Assembly: GCA_011037195.1 (NCBI GenBank)
Contig: JAAEAF010002350.1
Location: 1 to 64,000 of the forward strand
DNA length: 64,000 nucleotides
Source of the DNA: Triatoma infestans
Taxonomy: Eukaryota; Arthropoda; Insecta; Hemiptera; Reduviidae
Direction of reading: 5' to 3'
Positions 33,903 through 45,172 of the stretch are shown one piece after another (the stretch's first letter is position 1; every line of letters begins with the position of its first letter). The notes under the pieces are model-generated. The model was not told where the DNA came from, ran no database searches, and saw nothing but the letters and a program-made list of their open reading frames with translations. A program made the translations under genes and the position numbers.

Positions 33903-34749
33903 TGTATGTATGTATGTGAACAGCATAGCTCAAAAACGAAAAATCGTAGAAAGTTGAAATTTGATATTCCGTTTAGAGGTCACCATGGGATCTGACTGTA
34001 CGTTATCTGTAAAATTCCTCAACCGGAAGTACCACTTTACTAGTTGGATTTTTTACTTTTTTGCGATTTTCTCAAAAATGGCTCCGACGATTTTCTTTAA
34101 ACTTTAAACATCAACCACACATACAAAGAGCTACAACTTTTATTTGAAACATTTCTCCGGAAAATGCATTGAAGGGCACTTTTGGGGGAGGGTGGGGTTA
34201 GGTTTCCATCTAAAGTGCTATTTCAGTTTATTAGACAATTCTGTCATCTAAATAATGTTAATTAGAATTAAATATGTTGTTGAAATTCCGAGTTTGAAAA
34301 AAATCGGATAACCGGAAGTGCGTTTACTTTACCACTTTACTAAATGATTTATTCACTTTTTCGCAATTTTCTCAAAAATGGCTCTGACGATTTTTTTGAA
34401 ACTTCGTATATAAACTAAACATGCAAAGATCTACAACTTTTATCTAAAACATTTCTCTGGGAAATTTCTTTTAAGAGCACTTTTAGGGGAGGGGTGGGGT
34501 TAGATTTTCATCAAGTGCTATCCTAGTTCATTATACAATTCTATCATCCAAACATAATTAGTTAGAAATAAATAGATGGCTGAAATTCCGAGTTTATCGA
34601 AAATTAGTAAACCGGAAGTGCGCTTTTACTGAACAGTTTTCGACGAATTTCATTAAATTTGGTAAACAAACTATAAAATTTGTCAATTATCATTTTGAGA
34701 ACTGTAGTAAGAGAAAGTTGTGTGAGTGTTTCACACCAGATTTTTTTTT
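33732..34749 (-). mobile_element. HPR repeat, inverted, with an extra internal module
   Basis: Complete at both ends: 3' hairpin ACTTTCTCTTACTCCTAGTA (33734 on) and 5' end AAGTTGTGTGAGTGTTTCAC then ACCAGA (34716-34741). The (GT)n tract is at 33858-33893. The segment with CAAAAATGGCTCYGACGATT, TCTACAACTTTTAT and CCGAGTTT..AACCGGAAGTGCG occurs twice (about 34070-34330 and 34370-34625), so this copy is about 300 bp longer than 50925-51618. Confidence 0.85.
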
Positions 34750-35059
34750 AATTTATTTAATTATTCTTGGCATAATTCTCTCATAGATCACTTTTTAGAT
34801 TGGCTCTTTACTTTGTTCTAGATTCAAAGGACAATTTAAAAATAAATCAATAAAATAGTAAGATAGTATGTGTATTTAATTGTCAAAGTAAATCTCCTTC
34901 AAAAACGTAATTTAAGTTACACATCTCCACTTGTTGGATGTTTCCATTTTTAAAGAGAACAAAATATGCCCCTTTAAAGAACGAAACATGTGTTTACCTT
35001 ATCCATCCAGGTATCAACGAACCTCCTCTTAATCTAGGTAGGTCCTAATGAAAATACTT

Positions 35060-35180
35060 TTTTAAAACCAGTATATCAACTAAATTTGCTCTGTGCAAGT
35101 CTTATGTTATCACACTGTTTTGACCGAAAACATCCTGATGATAGGCGAACTCCTGAAACCGGTCGATAATCACAAAAAGA
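35060..35180 (+). ncRNA. Hammerhead-like motif H3
   Basis: CTGATGA at 35135-35141, stem AGG/CCT around CGAACT, GAAA at 35155-35158, then CCGGTCGAT. The full C3-A9 and G12-A14 core is intact. The palindrome ACCGGT supplies stem III only between two molecules. ATC before and GAT after form a 3-bp stem I. The upstream string TTGCTCTGTGCAAG also precedes motif H7 at 51841-51880 (inverted), so both belong to one repeat. Cleavage is untested. Confidence 0.35.
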
Positions 35181-35319
35181 AGCAGGCTATCAAGAAAAAT
35201 ATTTTTGATACTTTTCAGCTCTGCGGAACCAACCACAACAGCAACAACGATTTTGATTCTGTCGCAGCAAATGATCAAACCTTCTTAGTCTTAGCTCCTC
35301 GCAATAAATTTTGGACTTA

Positions 35320-36627
35320 CGAGGTGTGTAAATTAAGTAATGAGACTGATTTTCTAGTGTTCGATCTGGCAACACTGGAGACGCGGCGCATGCGTGGTAG
35401 GGCAAATAAACATCTGATACACGTCCAGTGCAAATTTGAAAATGCTAGAGTTGTTGCACTGTCCGTAGTGACTTTTTTTGTGAGCAAGGTTTTTCAGTGC
35501 GTTTTAAAAATGAGTGACATCAATTACGAGCAACGTTGTGCTATCAGGTTTTGCTTCAGACTTGGGCACAGTGCAACGGAAACGTTTGAAAAACTGTGCC
35601 AGGCCTATGGAGACAATGTTTTGTCGAGAGCACAGATTTTTAGGTGGTTTAAGTCGTTTGCAGAAGGAAGGGAATCAATTGAAGACGAGCCTCGCAGTGG
35701 CCTTCATCTTCAAGAACCGACGAAAATGTTGGCAGAATACGCGATTCTCGTGCGTTCAGATCGTCGTTTGACAGTCCGAATGATCGGCGAAGAGTTGAAT
35801 TTTACTCACACAACCGTTCATCAAATTTTGACTAATGAATTGGGGATGAGAAAAATTTGTGCAAAAATGGTTCCGAAAAATCTTTCACAAGAGCAAAAAG
35901 ACATCAGAAAGGAAAGGAGCCTTGACTTTTTGGGAGCAATTGAAAACGATCCCAATTTTTTGGGACGTGTTATTACAGGAGACGAGTCTTGGGTGTTTGA
36001 GTATGACGCAGCAACTAAGCGTCAGAGCATGCAGTGGCACACTTCAACCTCTCCAAGGCCAAAAAAAAGCAAGAATGAGCAAGTCAAAAATCAAATGCAT
36101 GCTGATTTGCTTTTTTGATAGCCAAGGAATCGTTCACAAAGAATTTGTGCCTCAATGCCAAATGGTAAACCAACATTTTTACCGAGAAGTTCTTGAGAGA
36201 CTTCGAAAAGAGTCATGCGTGTGAGACCAAACATCAAAAACAAGTGGGTGTTGCATCACGACAATGCTCCGTGTCACACCGCGATTTCTATTAATGAGTA
36301 TTTGGCCAGTAATAACATTCCTGTGGCTCCTCAGCCTCCTTATTCACCCGACTTGAGTCCATGTGACTTTTTTTGCTCCCCAAATTGAAAAATCATCTCA
36401 AGGGACGTCTTTTTGGAACATGGAGAATATTCAAACAGCCGTAACCGACCAACTGAAGTCTATTCCAGTATCGAGTTCCAGCACTGCTATGACGAATGGA
36501 AGAATCGTCTTCAGCGTTGTGTGGCTTCCCAAGGTAGTTACTTTGAAGGGGACAATGTTGAATTGTAATTTTATTTTAATAAAAAAAAGATAAAAAATCA
36601 GTCTCATTACTTAATTTACACACCTCG
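35320..36627 (+). mobile_element. Mariner element with 34-bp terminal inverted repeats
   Basis: 1308 bp, the usual mariner length. The terminal repeats 35320-35353 and 36594-36627 are identical over 34 bp (beginning CGAGGTGTGTAAATTAAGTA) and each is flanked by TA (35318-35319, 36628-36629), the mariner target duplication. The perfect ends imply a young insertion or active-family relative; the transposase inside carries several one-base indels. Confidence 0.95.
35510..36568 (+). pseudogene. Mariner transposase (DD34D), frameshifted
   Basis: DNA cut-and-paste transposase acting in the nucleus. The start MSDINYEQR matches mariner N-termini; the frame is open upstream but that part is terminal repeat and UTR. 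Helix-turn-helix regions lie at about residues 10-55 (QIFRWFKSFAEGRESIEDEP) and 85-115. The first catalytic Asp is in TGDESW (residue 158), the second in HHDNAPCH (codon 36260), the third in SPDLSPCDFF (codon 36365), exactly 34 residues after the second. The C-terminus WKNRLQRCVASQGSYFEGDN ends at TAA 36566-36568. Single-base frame changes near 36110, 36215, 36370, 36420 and 36478 break it. Several are at homopolymers, so sequencing error is a live alternative to decay. Confidence 0.92.
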
Positions 36628-36721
36628 TACATAGTTGTTGATTTTCGCTTTAAAAAATGCCAAATAGAATTAAAGACAAATTTTGTTATTAATTTAGTGA
36701 TCCTAATGTAATTTGAAATAT

Positions 36722-38000
36722 TATACGGTTGGTCCATAACTAAGCTCAAATTCATCTTTGTAGATCAAATTAGAAACCATTATATTTAACATATTTTTGC
36801 CAACGAGAAATAAGTTTGTTTATTTCCTGTAACGTAAAAATTCCTGCTTCAGCAATTCGACGAACTCATGAAAATTATTTTTTCAGCATCCTGCTGATTG
36901 TGGAAGCTTTTTCCCGGCAAGAAGTTTTCGAATTGTTTAAAGAAATTGTATTCGATTGGTAAGATGTCAGGCAGATGAAGGAAACCTTTGTATCCCAATT
37001 CTTTCTACTTTTGATGATGTTATGCGACGTGCTACTGTGATATAAAATAATATATAATAATAATAATAACCGGGAGACTAAGGAGCTGCGGGCAGGTTGT
37101 TGTTTAATGCGGTAAAAAGAGGTTTCCTGAATAGGCGTGAGGTGGAAAATAAAAGAAAAATAGCAGTGTACAAGGCAACTTTCCTCCCAATCCTAACATA
37201 TTCCTCGGAATCATGGACCCTGACTAAAAAGCACAAATAAATGATTCAAGCTTGAGGTTCCTCAGGAAAGTTGAAGGCAAAACCAAAAGACACAGAGTAT
37301 GTAACATTACTATTAGGTCATCCGGGCAATCGAGACTATCGAACAGAATAGGCTATGTTGGCTAGGGCATCTTCTTCGTATGGATCCCAACCGGATTGCC
37401 CTTGTTACATATAAAACTAAAGTGGATGGCAAGCGAGAGAGAGGTCGACCTAGATTAAAGTGGGAGGTCGAGGTGAAGGATGCCTTCCAAAAAAGAGGAT
37501 TAGAATGGAGCAAAAGGTATGAGCTAGTCCATGACCGGCTATGTAGGCTATGCAGACTTCCTCCTCACTCTGCTTAGGCGGTAGAAGAGGAGTGATTATG
37601 ATGATTAATAATAATAACATAATGATATATATTAATTGTTATGGCAAATTCTGTTGGCCAATGTTAGCTGCAGGCGTTGTAGTTCTACAAGGCTCCTCAT
37701 CGATTTGCTGAGCATAGTTTTCAGATGTAATTGTTTCCTTAATGATTGCCATGATGCTCTCATTCGTTTCAGTCAACTTCTGATGGCCGGCCTCTGCGCT
37801 TCTCATATTCAGTGCCCTTTGAAAAACTTCTTGAACCATCATTGCAGTGTATGTATGTTCCTTAGCATTCCTGAGCCAAATGCTTTGTTGATGTTACGAG
37901 TTGTTCCCGCATCAACACATCTTGTAATCTGTTACGAAAAATCCCTAGAATTTGCTATTTGTCTAACCATAGATTAAAAAAAAAAAAAAATTAAAATATG
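36722..38000 (-). mobile_element. Mariner remnant (cecropia/Hsmar1-like), inverted, split by a LINE
   Basis: Minus strand, from 38000 downward: TRNINKAFGSG, WFKKFFKG and RGRPSEVD-like pieces (37740-37990), then ETITSENYAQQIDE (37690-37735), then a LINE (37068-37625), then KVERIGIQ, NFLPGKSFHNQQDAEK and SLAKIC (36760-37040). Same subfamily as 1884-3730. The central catalytic segment between the N-terminal domain and ETITSE is missing. All frames broken. Confidence 0.75.
37068..37625 (+). mobile_element. LINE 3' fragment inserted in the mariner remnant
   Basis: ORF2 C-terminus: RKIAVYKATFLPILTYSSES, WTLTKK, then after a shift IRTIEQNRLCWLGHLLRMDP and KRERGRPRLKWEVEVKDAFQ KRGLEW as separate blocks, stop at about 37575, then a short 3' UTR ending in TTAATAATAATAAC. 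The layout (YGSESWTL ... RWxGHxxRM ... GRPRxRW) fits RTE/CR1/L2-like ORF2 C-termini. No polymerase core remains. Confidence 0.8.
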
Positions 38001-38951
38001 CAGCAAGTAATAAGCATTAACAAAAAAAAAAAATGCAAAGTGACAAATGCGCAGTAAATTGTTGCTCAAAAATCAATATCATTCACAACTCGCCGTTCAT
38101 CTACTTATCATTCATCTCTGACTTTTACTCGACGTCTTGAGGCCGATTTCTCAGGATGCTTATTATTCCTTTTTTCAACAGAAGAATTTTTTTTTTTTTA
38201 AATAAATAAAAAGCTGGTATATGTCGGATTAAATTTTCCGGCAAATTTTATAAAAAGCCCTCTAATTGTTGTGTTAACAATTCATAACAGCAATAAATTC
38301 CACAGGAAATACGAATTAGAATATATATATATATATATATAACATGGATACTTCCTGAAGTAGGCACAATATTAATAAAGTTATTTCTCTTTATAAAAAT
38401 AAAATTCCCTTTATATAAATGTTTATTGAATTGGTAAAAAGGTAAAGTAAAACTCCATATAAAGTTAGTTATAAATTTATTTTATAACTCAAGAATTCTT
38501 GCCAGATAAGTATTGCCCGTGTAGCTCTAAATTTTCTCACACAACAATTTCAACGAAAAAGTTCCATCTAAAACTTTTCCACATCACATCCATTTTTCAC
38601 AAATACTTTTGATATAGAAGTTTAGTTTTTAGGTTAATAGCTATGTTCCCTAAAGATACATTTTCTTTTATTATTTATTTATTTAATTTCCAAGTTATTC
38701 TTATACTTTCATTGATGTTGATTTCTATAGAAGTAGAGTATTTAAATAGCTCTCTATTGTTCTTATTAATAATATCAACTTTATTACTTCTTGAAGAAAA
38801 TTAATTTAATATTCTATTAAAATCACTTTGTTACTTGCCCGCTAGTATAAACAGCTTTTAGGTCCTTCTTAATTGTTAATGATATGGCCATTTTTTAAAG
38901 TAATTGGTAATTTTTTTAATGTAATTATTAATTGTTACTTTTTTTTTATAT
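38001..38951. other. Intergenic, no gene recognised
   Basis: AT-rich, with an (AT)n patch at 38322-38341. Nothing recognised. Confidence 0.4.
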
Positions 38952-39190
38952 ACCTTAATGAGGTACTATTGGGACCACGTCAATTTTTGAAATTATTTCT
39001 TTCACCGGAAGCACATGCTTGAGGCCCCCCCTGAGTACGAAAAAGTATTTTTTTCTCAACAGCTCAATAATGTTACAATAATTTATTCCATTGAAGTTAT
39101 ACTTTTAATCTGTACAGGAGAGTGTTGTCACCTTTCATTTGAATAAATTTTAAGGTTTGGATGAAATTTTTAAGATATATAAATAATATT
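38952..39190 (-). mobile_element. HPR fragment in duplication unit 1 (also 41095-41335)
   Basis: ATTTCTTTCACCGGAAGCAC, GCTTGAGGCC..CCTGAGTACG, CAACAGCTCAATAA and CCTTTCATTTGAATAAATTT follow the HPR in reverse. The ends are missing. Confidence 0.5.
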
Positions 39191-39195
39191 AAAAT

Positions 39196-39390
39196 AACGG
39201 AGGTCCCCTGGGTCGAGTCCCCAGTGTTGCCCTAAAAAATTTTTCTTCCTAGGAGCTTCTTTTACAGCTCATTTATTGTTCGGTATTGTACAGTGTTGTC
39301 TGTAACGAGAGAACACTGTCTAGAGGGCACTGAGAACTCTGGCTTTGAGCGCCAATAACCATAGATATTGGCGCGCCTTAAATTAAAAAA
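39196..39390 (+). mobile_element. SINE-2 copy in duplication unit 1
   Basis: B box remnant GGGTCGAGTCC at about 39210, then CTTCCTAGGAGCTTC, ACAGTGTTGTCTGTAACGAG, AACACTGTCTAGAGGG, GCGCCAATAACCATAGATAT and GGCGCGCCTTAAATTA plus A tail. Immediately followed by the TA target of the Tc1 element. Confidence 0.8.
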
Positions 39391-39392
39391 TA

Positions 39393-40966
39393 AACTGCTG
39401 GACAAAAGTATTGCATAAAATTTCAAAATATTATAATTTGAAGTTGAAAGGTATTTCATATTTTTTTTTATGGATTCATGTTGTTGAACTCTAATCCAAA
39501 GGAAAAAAAGAACAACTAACAAAAATGTAAGAAAAACCTGGTTTTATTACACAGAATAAAAAATAAAGCTCAAAACAAAAATCTGTAAAATTCAAAATTA
39601 AAATGGTTCTTATTTATTATCACTTCTTCATTTTTTTTAACAGTATTTAGTGATTCTCTTGCTCTGATAACTGCAGCAAGCCTCCTTGGCATTGAAGAGA
39701 TTAGATTTTGAATAACCCTTGAGAAATCTCATTCCATTCTTCAATAACTACCGTACGTAGTTCCGTCAGAATGTTAGGGGCAATCAGGCGAAGTCTGAGC
39801 CGTCTTCCAATTGTGTCCCAAAGGTGTTCTATTGGATTTAGGTCTGGACTTCTCGGTGGAGAAACCAAACGTCGAATCCCAACTTTCTGTAGGTACTCAA
39901 GGACAACTCGAGCAGCATGACATCTGGCATTGTCCTGCATTAATAGAAAATCATCACGGACTTATTCAGAAATTGGCACAACATATCGCTGAAGAACCTC
40001 TTCAAGATATTTCCGGGCATTTAGCAACCCATTTTCCACGATATGTAAGTCTGTACTTCCGTCAAAACTTATGCCTCCCCAAATCGTAACACCGCCTCCA
40101 CCAAAAGCCACTCTTGGAGAAATGTTAACCTCTGCATATCTTTCACCTTGACACCTCCAAACCCTCATCCTTCCATCTGGAGAATGTAGGGTGAATCTCG
40201 ACTCATCTGTGAATAAAACAAGTCTCCAATCCTCTGTTGTCCAATTGACATGTTCTCGCGAATATTGCAGTCTCTATGTGCTCTGGTGAAAAAAGGGCCA
40301 GCCAGTAACGGGTATCCTGGAAGCCAAGTTTGCTTCATTTAACCTTCTTCTGACTGTCCTACTTGAAATATGGACATTACGGACATCAGGGATCAAGTGA
40401 CGTAATTGATTGCTAGTGAAGAACCTGTTCCTTAACACCTTCAGATGAATAAAATCTCTCATCAATGACACGTTCAAATGGGCGAGTTGTAATTTAGGGA
40501 CGGCCCGTGGCAGGTCTTCGGAAGTATCTCCCAGGCTTCCTGTAGCGCACTAACATTCTTGAAACAGTGGATTGGTTCATTCCTAGTCTCTGAGCACTAA
40601 TAGACTACTGAACCCCTTCTTCATGCAATGTTACCACACGAATTGCTATTTCTTCAATAATTTCCTTCACGAGACATTTAATGTTTTAAAAAAGTAAGGC
40701 AATCTTTTTTTAAAAAAAAACTGATAACAAAAACACTAAAGAAAACTTTATAAGAGAGAGTAATTACTCAGAGGCAATGAAATGACATACTGAGATGATT
40801 TGGGTTTACAAGGTATGAACAGATTATTCGTTATAAAAACATAAACAAAATGGTTTTATCTTGTTCTCCATTGGGTCAGAGTTTATTTAAAATGAATCCA
40901 TAAAAAAAAACAAATGTATTATCATGAAAGAAAACATTTTGAAATTTTATGCAATGTCCAGCAGTT
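39393..40966 (-). mobile_element. Tc1-like element, duplication unit 1
   Basis: Terminal inverted repeats starting AACTGCTGGAC (39393 on) and ending in its complement at 40966, flanked by TA (39391-39392, 40967-40968); the subterminal part TTGCATAAAATTTCAAAAT is also inverted. The minus-strand transposase runs from ATG 40677-40675 to about 39703. It has an N-terminal helix-turn-helix (QRLGMNQSTVSRMLVRY), a second one (ISSRTVRRRLNEANL), [13 protein letters not shown] (first Asp), MQDNARCH (second Asp) and SPDLNPIEHLWD with Glu exactly 34 residues later: DD34E. Stops and frame shifts near 40480-40600 and 40270 disable it. Confidence 0.93.
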
Positions 40967-41335
40967 TATATTATAATGCACCTATTAAAATAAAGTAGAA
41001 ATTGATCTTTTACGATTCCGCGGACATTTTCATGGAAAACACTTGAGATTTCGGATCAAATCTGCATCAATGGTTTACTAAAAACCGACGTTTCACCTTA
41101 ATGAGGTACTATTGGACCACGTCAATTTTTGAATTATTTCTTCACCGGAAGCACTGCTTGAGGCCCCCCCTGAGTACGAAAAGTCTTTTTTTTTCAACAG
41201 CTCAATAAGTACAATAATCTTTATTCCATTGAAGTTATACTTTTTAATCTGTACAGGAGAGGTTGTCCCTTTCATTTGAATAAATTTTAAGGTTGGATGA
41301 AATTTTTAAGATATATAAATAGATTAAATAACGGA

Positions 41336-41512
41336 GGTCCCTGGGTCGAGTCCCCAGTGTTGCCCAAAAAAATTTGCTTCCAGAGCTCTTTTACAGCTCA
41401 TTATTGTTCGGTATGTACGTGTTGTCTGTAACGAGAGACACTGCTAGAGGCACTGCAGAATCTGGCTTTTGAGCGCCACTAACCATAGATATTGGCGCGC
41501 CTTAAATTAAAA
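41336..41512 (+). mobile_element. SINE-2 copy in duplication unit 2
   Basis: Same copy as 39196-39390 but with about a dozen one- to three-base deletions (for example CCTAGGAGCTT reads CCAGAGCT). Confidence 0.75.
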
Positions 41513-41514
41513 AA

Positions 41515-43075
41515 TAAACTGGCTGGACAAAAGTATTGCATAAATTTCAAATATTATATTTGAAGTGAAAGGTATTTACGTATTTTTTTTTTTTATGGAT
41601 TCATGTTGTTGAACTCTAATCCAAAGGTAAAAAAAAACAACTACCAAAAATTTAAGAAAAAACCTGGTTTTATTACACAGAATAAAAAATAAAGCTCAAA
41701 AAAAAATCTGTAAAATTCAAAATTAAAATGGCTCTTATTTATTATCACTTCTTCATTTTTTTCAACAGTATTTAGTGATACCTCCTCTTGCTATTATAAC
41801 TGAAGCAAGCCTCCTTGGCATTGAAGAGATCAGATTTTGGATAACCTCTTGAGAAATCTCATTCCATTCTTCAATAACTGCTGGTCGTAGTCCCTGAGAG
41901 TGCTAGGGGCAATCAGGCGAAATGTGAGCAGTCTTCCAATTGTTTCCCAAAGATGTTCTGTTGGATTTAGGTCTGGACTTCTCGGTGGAGAAACCAAACG
42001 TCGAATCCCAACATCTGTAGGTACTCAAGGACAACTCGAGGAGTGTGACATCTGGCATTGTCCTGCATTAATAGAAAATCATCACCGACTCTTTCAGAAA
42101 TTGGCACAACATATCGCTGAAGAATCTCTTCAAGGTACTTCCAGGCGTTTAGCGTCCCATTTTCCACGATATGTAAGTCTGTACGTCTGTCAAAACTTGT
42201 GCCTCCCCAACAAAAGCCTCTTGGAGAAATGTTAGCCTCTGCATATCTCTCACCTTGACGCCTCCAAACTTTCATCCTTCCGTCTGGAGAATGTAGGGTG
42301 AATCTCGACTCATCTGTGAATAGAACACGTCTTTAATCCTCTGTTTCCAATTGACATATTCTTGTGAATATTGCAGTCTGGCGACTCTATTTGCTCTGGT
42401 GAGAAGAGGGCCAGTAGCGGGTATCCTGGAAGCCAAGTTTGCTTCATTTAACCTTCTTCTGACTGTCCTACTTGAAATATGGACATTACGGACATCAGGG
42501 ATCAAGTGACGTAATTGATTGCTAGTGAAGAACCTGTTCCTTAACACCTTCAGATGAATAAAATCTCTCATCAATGACACGTTCAAATGGGCGAGTTGTA
42601 ATTTAGGGACGGCCCGTGGCAGGTCTTCGGAAGTATCTCCCAGGCTTCCTGTAGCGCACTAACATTCTTGAAACAGTGGATTGGTTCATTCCTAGTCTCT
42701 GAGCACTAATAGACTACTGAACCCCTTCTTCATGCAATGTTACCACACGAATTGCTATTTCTTCAATAATTTCCTTCACGAGACATTTAATGTTTTAAAA
42801 AAGTAAGGCAATCTTTTTTTAAAAAAAAACTGATAACAAAAACACTAAAGAAAACTTTATAAGAGAGAGTAATTACTCAGAGGCAATGAAATGACATACT
42901 GAGATGATTTGGGTTTACAAGGTATGAACAGATTATTCGTTATAAAAACATAAACAAAATGGTTTTATCTTGTTCTCCATTGGGTCAGAGTTTATTTAAA
43001 ATGAATCCATAAAAAAAAACAAATGTATTATCATGAAAGAAAACATTTTGAAATTTTATGCAATGTCCAGCAGTT
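41515..43075 (-). mobile_element. Tc1-like element, duplication unit 2
   Basis: Counterpart of 39393-40966 with TA at 41513-41514 and 43076-43077. The N-terminal half (42418 on) is identical to unit 1. The C-terminal half differs by substitutions: MQDNARCHTPRVVLEYLQ here against HAARVVLEYLQ in unit 1, NISPRG followed by a deletion, and loss of the SPDLNPIEHLWD frame. Transposase inactive. Confidence 0.9.
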
Positions 43076-43184
43076 TATATTATAATGCACCTATTAAAAT
43101 AAAGTAGAAATTGATCTTTTACGATTCCGCGGACATTTTCATGGAAAACACTTGAGATTTCGGATCAAATCTGCATCAATGGTT

Positions 43185-44949
43185 TACTAAAAACCGACGT
43201 TTCACCCATATTACAATGAAGCTAATGGAGGTTTCAAGGTGTAACGACCCGCACTATGGTCCAAACATAGCTGTCTAGCAAACCACTGACGCTGTCTCAA
43301 CCCAGGAACTCAAGCGTTTTTCAATAATCAACTTAACCATAAATTAAATTTCAGAAAACATAAAATAATTTCACTTAACTTTAACCTAGTATTTTACAAC
43401 CCTTCTGAAGGTAACTTTTTCTTTTTCAATGGACTAGATTGTATGTCTTAGATAAACGTTTTTACTTCTTTTTGTAAAATATTTTAGCTGTTATAGAAAA
43501 AAATATAATATTTAATAATTCTTGTGAGAAAAAATGGACACTTTATCTCTTGCCAAATAATTAACTATTTTTGCAATTGTTCTCTTCTTGTGTGTATTGA
43601 ATAAAATATGTCAAAAACACGCAAAGCTGCTCAAACTTCATAAACCAGTTTCAGTTTTCTTGAGAATTCTCAAAAAACGGTTACAACGATTTACTTGAAA
43701 CAGGGCAACAAACAATATATACTTTTATTATAAAAATTGTGCCAAAAAAAAAAAATTGATTTTTGAACGCCCCGAGGAGCTAAAGTATTAAGCTTCTTTC
43801 TAAGATGCCACGTAACTGTAATGTGCGATTGAGTACCACCACCTTTATAATACTAAAGTGCATGCTAGAAATTATAAGGTTGAAAAATCGATTAATCACG
43901 TGAAATCGATTAAGTTTGTACTTTATCGTAAAGGTTTCTGATTTTTTTTTTTTTGTCTGGACTTTCTCTAAGTGATGTTAGAGTGTACATATAATGTTAG
44001 ATTTAATTTTAAGTTTTGTTTGAAGATTCTGGATAGATTAGTCTACAATGTAGTTCTTAAGAGCAGGAAATAAAATATAGTTTTCCCACCACATTTGCCT
44101 ACTTTTATAAGAAAATTATCATTTTAATTTTTTTTGCACTAAGAGTATTTAATTCCAGATGTTGTTCACAGTAACATATACATATTAAAGAAAAGTTTTA
44201 AGCACTAGTAACTTTTACACATTTAAAAGACGAAAGTTAGATCACGATTTTTAGGGGTGTTGTGACATTTTCAGATAAAATAATGGACAGAAAACACCAG
44301 TTTACCACCAAGTAATTCTTGTGAAATCTTTAAAGTAATCAAAATGTCCTTGTAATATATCATCCTTAATACTGTATCTACATTCTCACTTTTTTACCAG
44401 TATATATAATAAAACATGATTATAGAAATAAATTAAACAGCCTTAAAATACTGTTGAATTTTATAAAAAGATTTATCTTTTAAATTGGTATAATGTTATT
44501 ATATACTTAATATGATTCCATGTAAATAATATATTAAAGTAACATTTCATCAGTTTGTAATCATTATCGACAGGAATAGAGCCAGCCAATTGGTCCCACC
44601 ATTAATATTATAACTAGATGTTTTATCTGGCTAGTCAGTCACTGTTTATTAAGTCTGACACGTTGATTTGAACTGACATTCCATGTCATATACTATAATA
44701 CCCAGCGATCTCATTGATGTTTATCTTTCATTATTTAGTCAAAGATTCCATCTCATCTTTATAATATTTTTATATTAGAATTTATTTATTAATTTTTTGA
44801 CAAAGAACTTAACTGTGACGGTCATTATATGCCTTATGTGTTTTATCTAATAACTATTTTATTTACTTAATAAACTATATAAAACAATATAGGCTGTGCA
44901 AAAACAATATGAACAAATCAAACAAAACAACTAACAACCAATCTAAAAA
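43185..44949. other. Intergenic; partial hammerhead-like string at its start
   Basis: The minus strand at 43190-43225 reads GTAATATGGGTGAAACGTCGG-like sequence, similar to H1 but without the CTGANGA box. The rest is AT-rich with no gene. A diverged HPR-like string occurs near 43650-43745. Confidence 0.35.
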
Positions 44950-45172
44950 GGAAGCCAGGGAAGGGAATAGCTAAGTGGTTAGCTACCCGGGTTCGAGTCC
45001 AGCTGTGCTACCCTTACATTTTTTTCTTCCTAGGAGCTTCTACAGCTCACTTTCCGGTGATTGACAGTTTTGTCTGTCACGAGAAAACACTGTCTGGAGG
45101 CCGGCAATGCACACTGAGGAAGGCTCTCCGGGTGCCAATGATCATAGATGTTGACGTGCCTTGAATTAAAAA
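44950..45172 (+). mobile_element. SINE-2 copy, full length, best head
   Basis: tRNA-like head GGGAATAGCTAAGTGGTTAG (A box) and GGTTCGAGTCC (B box, about 44990), linker, body CTTCCTAGGAGCTTCTACAG, CACTTTCCGGTGATTGACAG, GAAAACACTGTCTGGAGGCC, GGCAATGCACACTGAGGAAG, GGGTGCCAATGATCATAGAT, and CCTTGAATTA plus A tail. The anticodon region of the head is deleted compared with 12671. Confidence 0.85.

Larger units (their letters stand above)
38952..43206. repeat. Tandem direct duplication, units of 2143 and 2109 bp
   Basis: Unit 1 is 38952-41094 and unit 2 is 41095-43203, each holding an inverted HPR fragment, a SINE-2 and a Tc1 element. 40309-41097 and 42418-43206 look identical base for base. The first about 650 bp of unit 2 differ mainly by one- to three-base deletions. 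The middle (about 39640-40305 against 41780-42415) differs mainly by substitutions. Confidence 0.9.

Noticed and set aside
35093..35509. Upstream extension of the mariner transposase frame (139 codons)
   Set aside because: It covers the H3 repeat, the mariner terminal repeat and its UTR. The family start is the Met at 35510.
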